A stretch of DNA of 40,273 nt from Berkiella_A sp964633725 (GTDB lineage Bacteria; Pseudomonadota; Gammaproteobacteria; Berkiellales; Berkiellaceae): the NCBI GenBank assembly GCA_964633725.1, contig CAZWHY010000033.1, forward strand, positions 1 to 40,273. The letters are read 5' to 3'. Shown in pieces: positions 17,466 to 25,597 of the stretch. Position numbers and translations under genes: made by a program. Under the pieces are notes generated by a model that worked only from the letters and a program-made list of their open reading frames with translations, was not told where the DNA came from and searched no databases. Every line of letters starts with the position of its first letter. Position 1 is the first letter of the stretch.

Positions 17466-17882
17466 ATGATAGACACGATAAACCAAGCACTTTCTCTTAA
17501 CCAAGTGAACCAACAATTCGATCAGTTTCGCTCTAAACGAAAAAAACAAACAAAATTTCCTGATACCCTCTGGCAACAAGCTATTACTTTGTTAGAGAGC
17601 CATTCTATGACTGAAGTCTCCCGCGCTTTGCGGGTCAGCGCCCAACAGATTAAAGCTCAAATGCTAAAAAGTCGACCTAACAACGACGTCCAAATGGACT
17701 TTGTGGAAATAAAGCAACCCATTGATAAAAGCGAGACTTTTAATATTGAGCCCCAGTCGGATAACGCCCTTAAAACTAAAATCGAAATTAAACGACCTGA
17801 CGGTGCTTATCTGATCATAAATCAACTTCCAGAGGCAGCCTTGTCAAAGCTGTTAACACACTTTATGGGCGGGCTTGCATGA
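17466..17882 (+). CDS. IS66-family TnpA (OrfA)
   Basis: 138 residues from ATG 17466, with AAGG just upstream. It has a helix-turn-helix-like segment (ALRVSAQQIKAQM) and the acidic/hydrophobic tail usual for the small DNA-binding protein of IS66 elements. It overlaps the next gene at ATGATG. Appears intact. Confidence 0.8.
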   Translation: MIDTINQALSLNQVNQQFDQFRSKRKKQTKFPDTLWQQAITLLESHSMTEVSRALRVSAQQIKAQMLKSRPNNDVQMDFVEIKQPIDKSETFNIEPQSDNALKTKIEIKRPDGAYLIINQLPEAALSKLLTHFMGGLA

Positions 17883-18187
17883 TGTTGCAGATTACCCCTC
17901 AACACAAATTATTATTAGCTGTTCAATCTGCAGATTTCAGAAAAGGAATTGATGGCAATGGGGTTTGGCTTTGTATGAAAAGATTTTCTAAAGGCGTACT
18001 GTCTTGGTGGCCAAGCGCTGAAACTGAAACTTGGGAGCTGAACTCCAGTCAAATACAGGTGCTTTTGATGCAAGGCGACCCAAGGCTGATGATGACGCCA
18101 GATGAGTGGAGAAAGCTACCTTGGAATGCTTTAAGCAAGGGTATAGATTTTAATGTTGGGCATCAAGCTGCTCTAGCTTCAGTCTGA
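17879..18187 (+). pseudogene. IS66-family TnpB with an in-frame internal deletion
   Basis: 102 residues. The N-terminus (LLLAVQSADFRKGIDG) and the second half (GVWLCMKRFSKGVLSWWPS) are typical of IS66 TnpB, but in the family about 40 residues separate them, ending in the conserved DGxGFWLC. Here the two DG sites are fused, consistent with deletion between short GATGGC repeats. The C-terminus runs into the inverted tnpC. Probably non-functional. Confidence 0.75.
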
Positions 18188-19709
18188 TTTACTTGGAGTT
18201 TGTAATTCCAGGGTAAGAATTTTTCAGGCTCTTTAAAATTTCGACTTTTATTTTCTTGCAATGCTGTTAAGTATTCAACTGGATTCTCATTTGCACCAAC
18301 GCAGGTTTGAATAATGGATAGCAACATATTACCCACAAATGCGCCGTGTTCAGTGGCATAGAACATGGCGTTCTTTCTGATTCTAATCGGTATTTTTAAC
18401 GCCGCTTCTAGTATATTATTATCTAGTGGTGCACCAGGTATTTTTAGAAACTGAGTTAGTTTAGGCCAATGCTTTAGAAAATATTTTATAGCACTTCCTA
18501 GCGCACTATTAGGTTCAACCAACCCATCGTTGATTTGTTGGGTCAGCCAAGCATGTAACTTAGACATGATTGGCTCACTATTTTCCTGGTGATAGCTTAG
18601 TCGCTCATCAAAACTCATGCCTTTCTCTTTTGTCTTGGCGTCAAAGCTGTAGACTTTGGCAAGTTGGTCTATAACATAGCCACATTCCTTATCGAAGTAT
18701 GGCTCCACCTCCACAAACTTGCGCCTGGCATGGCTAATGCAATGTATCAAAATGGTTTTTAATTCTTTAGGTACGTTTCGATTTAAAGCATCACACATAT
18801 ATTGAATTGGCTCCATAGATGGACAGCGATTCAACAATATGTGTTTAATATTTTCACTGGCATGTTTTCTGCTGCTGTAAAATAGATAAACTTTATGTTG
18901 CCCAACATAAGATAAAACGCCTGTTGTAAACATACCTTTTCTTTGCTTGCGGTCGGTCATCTTTTTGTTTTTTAGGATACAAGATAGAATTTTTACAGAA
19001 GTATCATCGGCATGAACAAGACGGCCTTGAGCCGCTAGTTTTTCTAGATAATAAAATATGGGATAAATTGAATCTGCCACTTCTTCTACCAATTTCCATT
19101 GGGTGCTATCAGGCAAAGATGCAGTGAATAACATGCCACACAACCCACAGCGCAATTTTTTTGTACATATTTCGTTGCTTTGGCGAAACCCTGTCCAGTA
19201 ATTTTAACAATATTACCTGGAGAGACAGGCCATAATCTTCCGCCACAAAGCTCAGGACATTCTTGTCCAGTTTTATATTCTGTGTGCTCGACATTGACTG
19301 TTTCAATGTCAGTGTAATCATCCGCACTCAAGCGACCGTGATTTTTAGAGACAGCAGGTTTGCTCCCGGGCTCTACAGGTATGGCTGGGTCTTTTGATTT
19401 TTCTGAATTTCTTGAGGTTTTTTTTTCGGATGGCCCAAAGAAAGCATGTCGTAGCTTATAGATAGAGATGTTTTTTTCAGCAATGCGTGTTTGTAACCAG
19501 AAGTTAAATTCAATTAGGGCAATAAGCATATTGGCATCATCTTCAGTAAGGTGATTACTTTTTATACGAGAGATCAGTTCTGTTTTTTCAGTCTGAGTAA
19601 GCTCTATACGTTCTGGGGTTGCTGTCACAAAAAATCCATTTGCTGCTTCATTGCGAGCCATTCCACCAAAAACACGTGTATTAGCAAGGGTATGTTTTGT
19701 GTCTAGCAC
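18163..19709 (-). pseudogene. IS66-family transposase TnpC, inverted, with a frameshift at an A7 run
   Basis: The IS66 DDE transposase is split in two frames. The N-terminal part carries the zinc-binding-like CPELCGG region, and the C-terminal part carries LVHADDTSVKIL (first Asp), HARRKFVE and LDNNILEAALKIPIR. The switch is at a run of seven A on the coding strand (19156-19162 on the plus strand); a -1 slip restores YVQKKLRCGLCG, so it is either a one-base loss or programmed frameshifting. A better start than 19709 may be ATG 19661, giving ~499 residues after the slip. It is oriented opposite to tnpA/tnpB, unlike ordinary IS66, and its 3' end overlaps the tnpB 3' end. Confidence 0.8.
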
Positions 19710-19819
19710 TACAATTATTTACTGGAAGGACATAAATATTCTAACGCGACATATACGTTGACAAACACATGGTAGTCTGCTAAATTTCCTGCTTTACAGT
19801 GTATTAGAAAGGGTGGAAT

Positions 19820-20098
19820 ATGCAAACTTTGAATTTAAATGAGTTAGTTATGGTATCCGGCGGTGTCTTAGTATATTCCCAAGGGGGTAGCGAATCGGCT
19901 GTTCATATTAGTGATTATGATGATTTTAAATTAGGTTATGATGGATTGGCCATCATATTCAGTCAGGGAGTTGCCAGCATAGATAGTATTAAAGTAACTG
20001 CTGACAACTATTCCAAATTTGGATTAAATAGCTTTTCGGTACATTCTAAGACTGAATTACCATATCTGAATAAAAGTTATAACTACGTTTTTTCATAA
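19820..20098 (+). CDS. Small protein with double-glycine (bacteriocin-type) leader, peptide 1
   Basis: 92 residues. The N-terminus MQTLNLNELVMVSGG is a textbook double-glycine leader (LNxxELxxVSGG), of the kind cut by C39-peptidase ABC exporters of class II bacteriocins and microcins. The predicted mature part is 77 residues, without cysteine, ending in aromatic/serine residues (YNYVFS). GGGTGGA six bases before ATG 19820 is a good ribosome-binding site. It is followed after 22 bp by a paralogue. No C39 exporter or immunity-like gene lies nearby. Both genes sit inside the IS66-bounded segment. Function is unproven: bacteriocin, signal, or another secreted peptide. Confidence 0.65.
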   Translation: MQTLNLNELVMVSGGVLVYSQGGSESAVHISDYDDFKLGYDGLAIIFSQGVASIDSIKVTADNYSKFGLNSFSVHSKTELPYLNKSYNYVFS

Positions 20099-20120
20099 AT
20101 ATTATTAAGTAGGTGTGCAT

Positions 20121-20396
20121 ATGCAAGTATTAAATTTACAACAAACAAAGATAGTCTCTGGCTCAAACTCATTGATAAAAAATGGAAACATGTTTGTCTG
20201 TTCTATAGAACATGGCACCCAAGATTCGGAGTTAGTTTTTGCTTACAAGGAATGTGTGAGTTTTGATATTAATCATGCTGAAAATATTTTGTCTAATTTA
20301 ACCATTACACCAACAAACTGTTCTAGTCATGGGTTTAGCTTTTTTCAGCAAGAGATATTAAGTGGCGTTACAAAATATACATTCCAATTGTCTTAG
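20121..20396 (+). CDS. Small protein with double-glycine-like leader, peptide 2
   Basis: 91 residues from ATG 20121, preceded by AGGTG. The leader MQVLNLQQTKIVSGS matches that of the upstream gene, with GS in place of GG at the cleavage point. The predicted mature part has three cysteines (VCSIEHG, KECVSF, TNCSSHG). Its end aligns with peptide 1: both have T-x-x-N-x-S-x-x-G followed by a (Y)-x-(Y/F) tail, so the two are paralogues. Probably co-transcribed with peptide 1. Confidence 0.6.
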   Translation: MQVLNLQQTKIVSGSNSLIKNGNMFVCSIEHGTQDSELVFAYKECVSFDINHAENILSNLTITPTNCSSHGFSFFQQEILSGVTKYTFQLS

Positions 20397-20443
20397 TTTC
20401 GATGTGGTCGTTGGCTTGCCCTAGCATGGCTTTATATATAAGT

Positions 20444-20481
20444 GTGAAGTTCCAGTGGACAATTATTTACCGGAACCTCAC
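20444..20481. repeat. 38-bp palindrome related to the IS66 ends (copy 2)
   Basis: Same length and right arm as the copy at 16309-16346 (ATTATTTACCGGAACCTCAC shared); left arm GTGAAGTTCCAGTGG. It forms the outer right end of the IS66-bounded segment, next to AATTAATT. Confidence 0.7.
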
Positions 20482-20570
20482 AATTAATTAGTCCTTGGCA
20501 CGAAATTGAAAATCTAGCATTTTTCCGTTCTCCGCAAATTTTCTGGTATTCCACAGCTCGTCCTATATTT

Positions 20571-20780
20571 GACCTTACCCGGCGTTCCACGCCACTCTCT
20601 TCTAGTGTTCAGGGAAACAAAGAAACTTGAATATATAGCTGATACGTTCTTGGAGATAGAGTATATTTCCCTTCTCCAAAAGTATAAGGAAGTATTTGTT
20701 AATCGAAGTAATTTCTCAACTTTGGGAGAGGACGGCCGTAGACCTGGAGAGGGTGGCGTGGAACGCCGGGTGAGGTTAAG
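20571..20780. repeat. ~210-bp element with long terminal inverted repeats
   Basis: Left arm from 20571 (core CCCGGCGTTCCACGCCA, 20578-20594), right arm ending 20780 with the exact complement, flanked by CTCTC/GAGAG and a ...TTA/TAA end. The arms also contain a small internal hairpin (GGCG/CGCC). The interior has no coding potential that I recognise. Related strings occur at 9333-9427. Together with the IS66 end at 20444-20481 it accounts for most of the ~430 gene-free bases between 20397 and 20825. Confidence 0.75.
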
Positions 20781-20825
20781 AAAGTCTATGATTTGCTTGG
20801 TTTTTAATTTCGTGGCAGGGACTAA

Positions 20826-21704
20826 TTATGTACTAAAAATACCCTCTAAAAAATCCAGCATCACTCTGATTTTCTTTGGTGTATATTTTTTATGCGTATA
20901 AAACAAATAAAGTGGCCATGATTTTTTATGATATTTCGGTAAAATTTCAATTAATTTATTATTTTGTATCTCAGATTTTACTTTATAGTCATGAATCTTA
21001 ATAATGCCAATGTGATTGAGTGCGCATTGTAATAAAGCATTGGCGTCATTGAGCCTTAAAATAGGGTTAATGTTCAGATCAGGTGCACCATCAAAACTTA
21101 GTATGTTATCAGGTTGTCTCATTGAGTGGGTAATATAACGATGTTTTAATAAATCTTCTGGCTTTTGTGGTGTGCCATATTGTTTTAAGTATTTTTTTGA
21201 GGCACACATCACATAGCGTGTTGTGGAAAATTGTTTTCTCACCAGTTCATCATAACCTGGCATACTCGCGCCAATAAAAATATCAATTTGCTCTTTTTCT
21301 AAGTGAGGAAATCGTTCTTCAAAGATTAGTTCGATACCTAAGTCGGGATATAATTTTTGGAATTGAGCAATATTAGGGATTAGGTATTTTTCTCCAAAAT
21401 AGGCTGTGCTCATTACACGCAACATACCTTGCGGCTGAGCTTGGTAGCTCGAAAAAGCATCTTTGAGATCGCTTGTGGCTGATAGAATATTATCGGCGTG
21501 ATTCATCAGGTTGCGACCATTATCTGTTAAGCTCAGTTTTCGAGTGGTGCGAGTAAATAAAGCACATGTTAACTCGCGCTCTAGTTTACTAATGGTTTTG
21601 CTCACTGCGACTTTAGACACGCCTAAATGCAATGCGGCTTCAGAAAAGCTATGGTATTTCACAACGGCTAAAAATACATGTAACTGCTCTAATTTTATGT
21701 CCAT
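20826..21704 (-). CDS. LysR-family transcriptional regulator
   Basis: 292 residues from ATG 21704, preceded by AGGA. The N-terminal winged helix-turn-helix (LEQLHVFLAVVKYHSFSEAA, ending ...LSLTDNGRNLM) is typical LysR, followed by a periplasmic-binding-protein-like effector domain (LRVMSTAYFGEKYLIPNI). It is divergent from an MFS exporter and probably controls it and itself from the shared 170-bp gap. The inducer cannot be predicted. Confidence 0.93.
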   Translation of the reverse strand: MDIKLEQLHVFLAVVKYHSFSEAALHLGVSKVAVSKTISKLERELTCALFTRTTRKLSLTDNGRNLMNHADNILSATSDLKDAFSSYQAQPQGMLRVMSTAYFGEKYLIPNIAQFQKLYPDLGIELIFEERFPHLEKEQIDIFIGASMPGYDELVRKQFSTTRYVMCASKKYLKQYGTPQKPEDLLKHRYITHSMRQPDNILSFDGAPDLNINPILRLNDANALLQCALNHIGIIKIHDYKVKSEIQNNKLIEILPKYHKKSWPLYLFYTHKKYTPKKIRVMLDFLEGIFST

Positions 21705-21735
21705 TTCATTCCTGGGTAAACCCACAGGGTAAACT

Positions 21736-21759
21736 TAAAGTTAACAATTGGTAACTTTA
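21736..21759. promoter_or_regulatory. Candidate LysR operator
   Basis: Perfect inverted repeat TAAAGTTA / TAACTTTA with an 8-base spacer, in the gap between the divergent regulator and transporter. A further GTTAAC half-site lies at 21769-21774. The dyad and location fit LysR-type binding sites (T-N11-A class); assignment to this regulator is inference. Confidence 0.5.
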
Positions 21760-21836
21760 CCATATATTGTTAACTGTGTCAGAGCAAGGTAAAATACAGA
21801 AATTAATATGGATTTACTATCAATTTAGAAATATAA

Positions 21837-21857
21837 GACTTGAGACTTGAGACTTGA
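21837..21857 (+). repeat. Heptamer GACTTGA repeated three times
   Basis: Three exact tandem copies of GACTTGA end 18 bases before the MFS start codon, in its untranslated leader. Copy-number change would alter leader length by 7-bp steps. Confidence 0.8.
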
Positions 21858-21875
21858 GATTTAAGAGACACAACG

Positions 21876-23087
21876 ATGATTCATAACAGCCCAGCAATAA
21901 CAGAAACAACAGAAAAGTTATATAAGCCAAATATCATAACATTAGTGCTTTTGATTTCTTTCGGTACAGTTTGCGCGATTCTATGTGGTCCTGCTTTGCC
22001 TCAAATATCTGATTTTTTTGCTGTGACGAATAGTGGTGCTCAGTGGACGATGACGCTATTTTTATTAGGCTATGCCTTAGGCCAATTACCTTATGGTGTC
22101 ATTGCCAATCGATTTGGCAGGATTCCGGCTTTGAAAATAGGGATTGCATTGCAACTAGTGGGTTGTTTGCTCTGTATTGCCTCATATTTTTCTGCAATAT
22201 TTGCCGTGTTGCTCATCGGGCGATTTATTATGGCATTAGGCGCTGGTGTTGGCTTGATGATGGCATATACTTTGATGAATGATTTTTACAGTAAAGAGCA
22301 AGCTAGAAAATTATCAGCAAAGTTAGTGATTGCTTTTGCCATATTACCGGGACTTTCAATGACTATTGGAGGTGTACTTACAAGCCATTTTGCTTGGCAG
22401 TATTGTTTTTATTTTTTAATGGCATATGGTTTATTTATATATTGTGTCGTGAGTACAATATCAGAACCTGTATTTCAAAAAACAACCGTGCTGAATGTTC
22501 AAACGATTCTTGCCGATTTTACAAAAATCTTCAAAACACCCACAGTGGTTTTATATGCTTTGATGATGGGAGGCGGCGCTGCCATTATTTATGCTTATAG
22601 TGCCATTAGCCCATTTTTAGGTATTGAGCAGTTGCATTTGGGTGAGGCCGAATTTGGTATGGTTGCCATGATACCGCCATTGGGTATTGTTTTAGGTTCT
22701 TTTATCACTCAATTCTTGAATCGACATTTTGTCCCGCTTCAGGTGATTCAAATGGGTATTGTTGGCGCTTTTATTGGGGCAATATGGATGCTAATAAGCT
22801 TTAATACACAAATTTCAATCATAGGTTTGTTTGGTTCAATGTTGTTTATTTATATGGCATTGTCGTTACTATTATCTAATGCATCTGCATTAGCCAGCAG
22901 TGCGGCTACAGACAAAGCCAATGCTTCCAGCATTATGAATTTTTTGAATATGAGTATGGGGGCATTAGGTGTAGGATTGGCTCAATGCCTATCGTCAGAT
23001 TGGTTATTGGCGCTGCCAGCGGTGATATTGTGTGTGTTAGTTTGTATGACTGGGTTAGCTTTTTACTTATTTAATAGAGAAAAGTAG
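21876..23087 (+). CDS. MFS drug-resistance transporter, Bcr/CflA type
   Basis: 403 residues with about 12 hydrophobic helices. The loop 2-3 motif reads LGQLPYGVIANRFGRIPAL, as in the major facilitator family; the opening PALPQISDFFAVTNSGAQWTMTLFL is typical of the Bcr/CflA drug-efflux subfamily. Inner-membrane proton-driven exporter of small molecules. Divergent from a LysR regulator. The ribosome-binding site before ATG 21876 is poor (GAGACACAACG), so leader changes could matter. Confidence 0.88.
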   Translation: MIHNSPAITETTEKLYKPNIITLVLLISFGTVCAILCGPALPQISDFFAVTNSGAQWTMTLFLLGYALGQLPYGVIANRFGRIPALKIGIALQLVGCLLCIASYFSAIFAVLLIGRFIMALGAGVGLMMAYTLMNDFYSKEQARKLSAKLVIAFAILPGLSMTIGGVLTSHFAWQYCFYFLMAYGLFIYCVVSTISEPVFQKTTVLNVQTILADFTKIFKTPTVVLYALMMGGGAAIIYAYSAISPFLGIEQLHLGEAEFGMVAMIPPLGIVLGSFITQFLNRHFVPLQVIQMGIVGAFIGAIWMLISFNTQISIIGLFGSMLFIYMALSLLLSNASALASSAATDKANASSIMNFLNMSMGALGVGLAQCLSSDWLLALPAVILCVLVCMTGLAFYLFNREK

Positions 23088-23916
23088 AAAGGCTTGGCAT
23101 AACGTTGAAAGGGCATATTCCTACAAATTAAGACAAATGATAAATTCGATTTGTGAATCAAGTGACAATTTTCATATGATTTAGACAAATTATCATTATT
23201 AACAGATTAAAGGTTAGTTTAATCTCTGACCTTTGTTTCTTGTTCTGCTAAAATAGGAGTCTTAATTTTTAGAGATATTTAAATTTTATAGGCTAATATC
23301 AAATGAGAACAATAACCAATAGTGTACTGTCCCCTTTGCTACAGCTACAACAAATTCTAAAGTATTCTATGCGGTTTTTTACCGTTCGCAATGACCCAAA
23401 TTCAAAAAATACTCTATAAAAAAAATACCTCAGAGCAAAAAGTACTTAAAAAGGTGCACTCATTAAAGGTTAGCTTCCAGCAAACAATCATTGACTGGAA
23501 GCTAACCATCAACTTATTAGATACTTTCCCTTTCTCTTTTGCAGGCTTTATATTATCTAACTGAACGATAGCAGCCGAAAAAGAAAAGAGCGAGATGGCT
23601 GCCAGGAAGACATAAATCCTCGACAAAAGAAGCAATTTAAATTATAAATGCAATTTTGCTATAAAATTCTACTTATCTTCTTCTAACTGTCGCCGCCTGT
23701 CGGGTAGCTGTTGGTAAAATCACCTCTTAATGCTATGTTGGACAACTCATTATTATTTTAACTCAAGAATATTATTATGTAAAATATTCATCTATTGTGA
23801 AGTGTTGACATACTCGACTTCCTTAATCCTGCTCGAAGGATCTTGAATTCAACAGTAGAAATCATCTGATTACCACGAGTTAGGAATTGCTTAAATCTAG
23901 AATTGGAGAGAAAATT
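23088..23916. other. Long gene-poor region
   Basis: About 830 bp without a confident gene. It contains a perfect 13-bp hairpin (23468-23507), a smaller AAGGT/ACCTT dyad near 23210-23233, and a palindrome TTGAATTCAA near 23842-23851. Two weak ORFs (23303-23419 plus; 23414-23635 minus) are treated as unsupported. It may hold a non-coding RNA or decayed genes. Confidence 0.5.
23468..23507. repeat. Perfect 13-bp-stem hairpin
   Basis: GGTTAGCTTCCAG and CTGGAAGCTAACC flank a 14-base loop. No T-run follows closely on either strand, so it is not an ordinary Rho-independent terminator. It could be part of a structured RNA, a protein-binding dyad, or an element terminus. Confidence 0.8.
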
Positions 23917-24543
23917 ATGTTCGAATATTTAATTGAAATTTTGATTTCAACACTGACTTCAGAGCAAGTCAATGAAGCTGTTGATGAAGAGACCTGCAGC
24001 AGCGCTATTACTTGCTACCCAATAACGAGCGCTGTTATGGTGGCGACTATTGCTGCTATTTCTTACTATACCATCAACAACCTTATTAATGAAAAATTCT
24101 CGCCTGATAAATTTTATGTGGCCGTTTGCGATCGAAATATTGATGAAGTTAAACGTCAGTTGAGTCTACCCGGGGTAAATCTTAGGGCAATTCTCACCAA
24201 GAACAATCCCAGAGAGGTAGGAATACCATGTGGACAGCCAGCAATAAACTTGCTTGTAAGTATTTGCCCAAGTCAAATAGAAATATTTAAGCTCGTGATT
24301 GAGGCGGTTACATCTAATGCACTTCTTGACTCAATACTATGGGAAGTAGTGATATACGGAGCTAACGCTGGTCAGGTTCAAGCATTGGTGGATGCTGGAG
24401 CGAATATAAATGCAAAGAGTCATCATACTGAAAAGTCACCTTATGAATATGTAAAATCTTCTAACCAACCTGGAAACCAAAAGGCCTTGGATCTCCTCAG
24501 TGGTTCCCCAAATATCAAGCCGGCAAATAGGCAAAGTCGCTAA
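23917..24543 (+). CDS. Membrane-anchored ankyrin-like protein
   Basis: 208 residues from ATG 23917, chosen because GGAGAG lies seven bases upstream; a start 10 codons earlier has none. A hydrophobic segment at about residues 40-62 (SAVMVATIAAISYYTI) is followed by two or three ankyrin-like units (FYVAVCDRNIDEVKRQL; GQVQALVDAGANINAKS). The N-terminal part is acidic with two cysteines. It may present ankyrin repeats at a membrane or be secreted. It stands directly upstream of IS3/IS5 debris. Confidence 0.65.
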   Translation: MFEYLIEILISTLTSEQVNEAVDEETCSSAITCYPITSAVMVATIAAISYYTINNLINEKFSPDKFYVAVCDRNIDEVKRQLSLPGVNLRAILTKNNPREVGIPCGQPAINLLVSICPSQIEIFKLVIEAVTSNALLDSILWEVVIYGANAGQVQALVDAGANINAKSHHTEKSPYEYVKSSNQPGNQKALDLLSGSPNIKPANRQSR

Positions 24544-24579
24544 ATGTAAAAATTAATTCGTAGCTGCTTTGATACCAAG

Positions 24580-24605
24580 TTGTCCGGTAAAACGGGGGAA
24601 GGTCA
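24580..24605. mobile_element. Solo right end of an IS3-family element
   Basis: TTGTCCGG...CGGGGGAAGGTCA is the inverted complement, with a few differences, of the IS3 left end at 5362-5388 (TGACCTTCCCCC...CCGGACAA). Only the terminus remains, joined directly to a truncated IS5 transposase. Confidence 0.7.
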
Positions 24606-25345
24606 GGTTTTTAAAATCTATATTTAAACTTATGGACATTGCTCTTGATGTCCCAGATTATACTAGACTTTGTAGACGTGCAAAAACAGCAGTGCTATCT
24701 GATTTAAAAAATATTCATGATAACGAAGACATTCATATCTTGATTGATAGTACAGGTTTGAAAATATTTGGCCAAGGCCAAGGCCAAGGCCAATGGCATG
24801 CAGAAAAGCATGGGTTGAAAAAAAGGCGTGAATGGCGGAAGCGCCACTTGGTGATTGATCGCGACACTCACGCTATTGTGGCACAAGAATTAACAACTTA
24901 TTATGATAGTGATGACTTTCAAGTAGAACCACTGTTAGAAAATATTGAGAAAAATATCTTGTCTGTTTCGGCCGATGGTGCTTATGATGCAGACAGGGTC
25001 TATCAGGGAATTGCTAAGAGTTCTACTAAAGGTGTTGTGGTTGCTATTCCGCCAAGACAAAAGGCGCGTCTTTCTGAAAACAATATTAGCTCTCCAAGCA
25101 AAAGAGATCACAACATTTTATTTGTGGAGGAGTATGGCAAATACCGATGGCAGAATTACTCTGACTATGGTTATCGCGCTTTAGTAGAGACAGCGATGTC
25201 TCGTTACAAGACTATCATTGGTGGCACAATGTTTAGCCGAGATTTGTCTGCACAAAAGGCAGAGTCTAAAATTGCTTGTCTCGTGCCGAATAAAATGGCT
25301 AAAACTAGAATGCCAAAATCCATTAGAGTCAAAAACGCTGCTTAG
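24606..25345 (+). pseudogene. IS5-family transposase, 5'-truncated
   Basis: The frame encodes an IS5-type DDE transposase lacking its first ~60-70 residues. The DDE residues are readable: LIDSTGLKIFG, SADGAYDA and ETAMSRYK. The start lies inside the abutting IS3 terminus, so no native start codon remains. A hexamer GGCCAA is repeated four times within the coding region (24770-24793), lengthening FGEGEW-type sequence to FGQGQGQGQW. A hairpin GTTCGG/CCGAAC (25345-25361) overlaps the stop codon. Confidence 0.88.
24770..24793 (+). repeat. GGCCAA hexamer repeated four times
   Basis: Exact tandem copies within the IS5 transposase, adding Gly-Gln pairs just after the first catalytic Asp region. In frame, so a repeat-slippage expansion. 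Confidence 0.85.
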
Positions 25346-25353
25346 TTCGGTGA

Positions 25354-25551
25354 TTCCGAACGTTTATATTTTACGCGCAACAACGCCGTTATGAGGCAGG
25401 ATTGCGAGAAGAGAATATCCAATTTGTTCAAGTTCTAGAAATTAACCCATCATGGCTTACTTATCCAGAATCAGGCGATCCGCGAAAACAATTTGTAAGC
25501 TCCTATGTAAAAGACACAATCATCCCACTTGGGAAACAACTAAGATTTTGA
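25354..25551 (+). pseudogene. C-terminal remnant of an unidentified gene
   Basis: A 65-codon open stretch directly behind the IS5 end has good coding character (LEINPSWLTYPESGDPRKQF, ending PLGKQLRF) but no start codon with a ribosome-binding site, and an in-frame stop bounds it upstream. It is probably the 3' end of a gene cut by the IS5 insertion. I do not recognise the family. Confidence 0.45.
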
Positions 25552-25597
25552 GTTTTACCTAAAATTCTGGGTTGATTCAAGGTAAGGTTGTGGAGGG

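Larger units (their letters stand above)
17384..20481. mobile_element. Rearranged IS66-family transposon with two passenger genes
   Basis: The left end GTGAAGTCCCAGTGA starts at 17384 and the right end TTTACCGGAACCTCAC finishes at 20481. The eight bases just outside are identical on both sides (AATTAATT, 17376-17383 and 20482-20489). IS66 elements are known to make 8-bp target duplications. Inside lie tnpA, tnpB, an inverted tnpC, an internal right-end copy (about 19712-19731), two small double-glycine-leader genes, and a facing pair of ends (20444-20481). It is either one element that gained cargo or an IS66 plus a solo-end element moving as a unit. Confidence 0.7.

Noticed and set aside
16309..20780. 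CRISPR array
   Set aside because: Repeats are palindromic element ends at irregular distances, with no regular spacers and no cas genes.
23303..23419. Plus-strand 38-codon ORF (MRTITNSVLS...)
   Set aside because: The only purine-rich sequence is too far upstream and the peptide shows no recognisable character.
23414..23635. Minus-strand 73-codon ORF with a signal-peptide-like start
   Set aside because: Needs a TTG start without a ribosome-binding site, and its middle is simply the two arms of the 13-bp hairpin.
25345..25361. Rho-independent terminator at the IS5 stop codon
   Set aside because: Stem is only six bases and the following T-run is interrupted, so kept only as a note in the IS5 entry.
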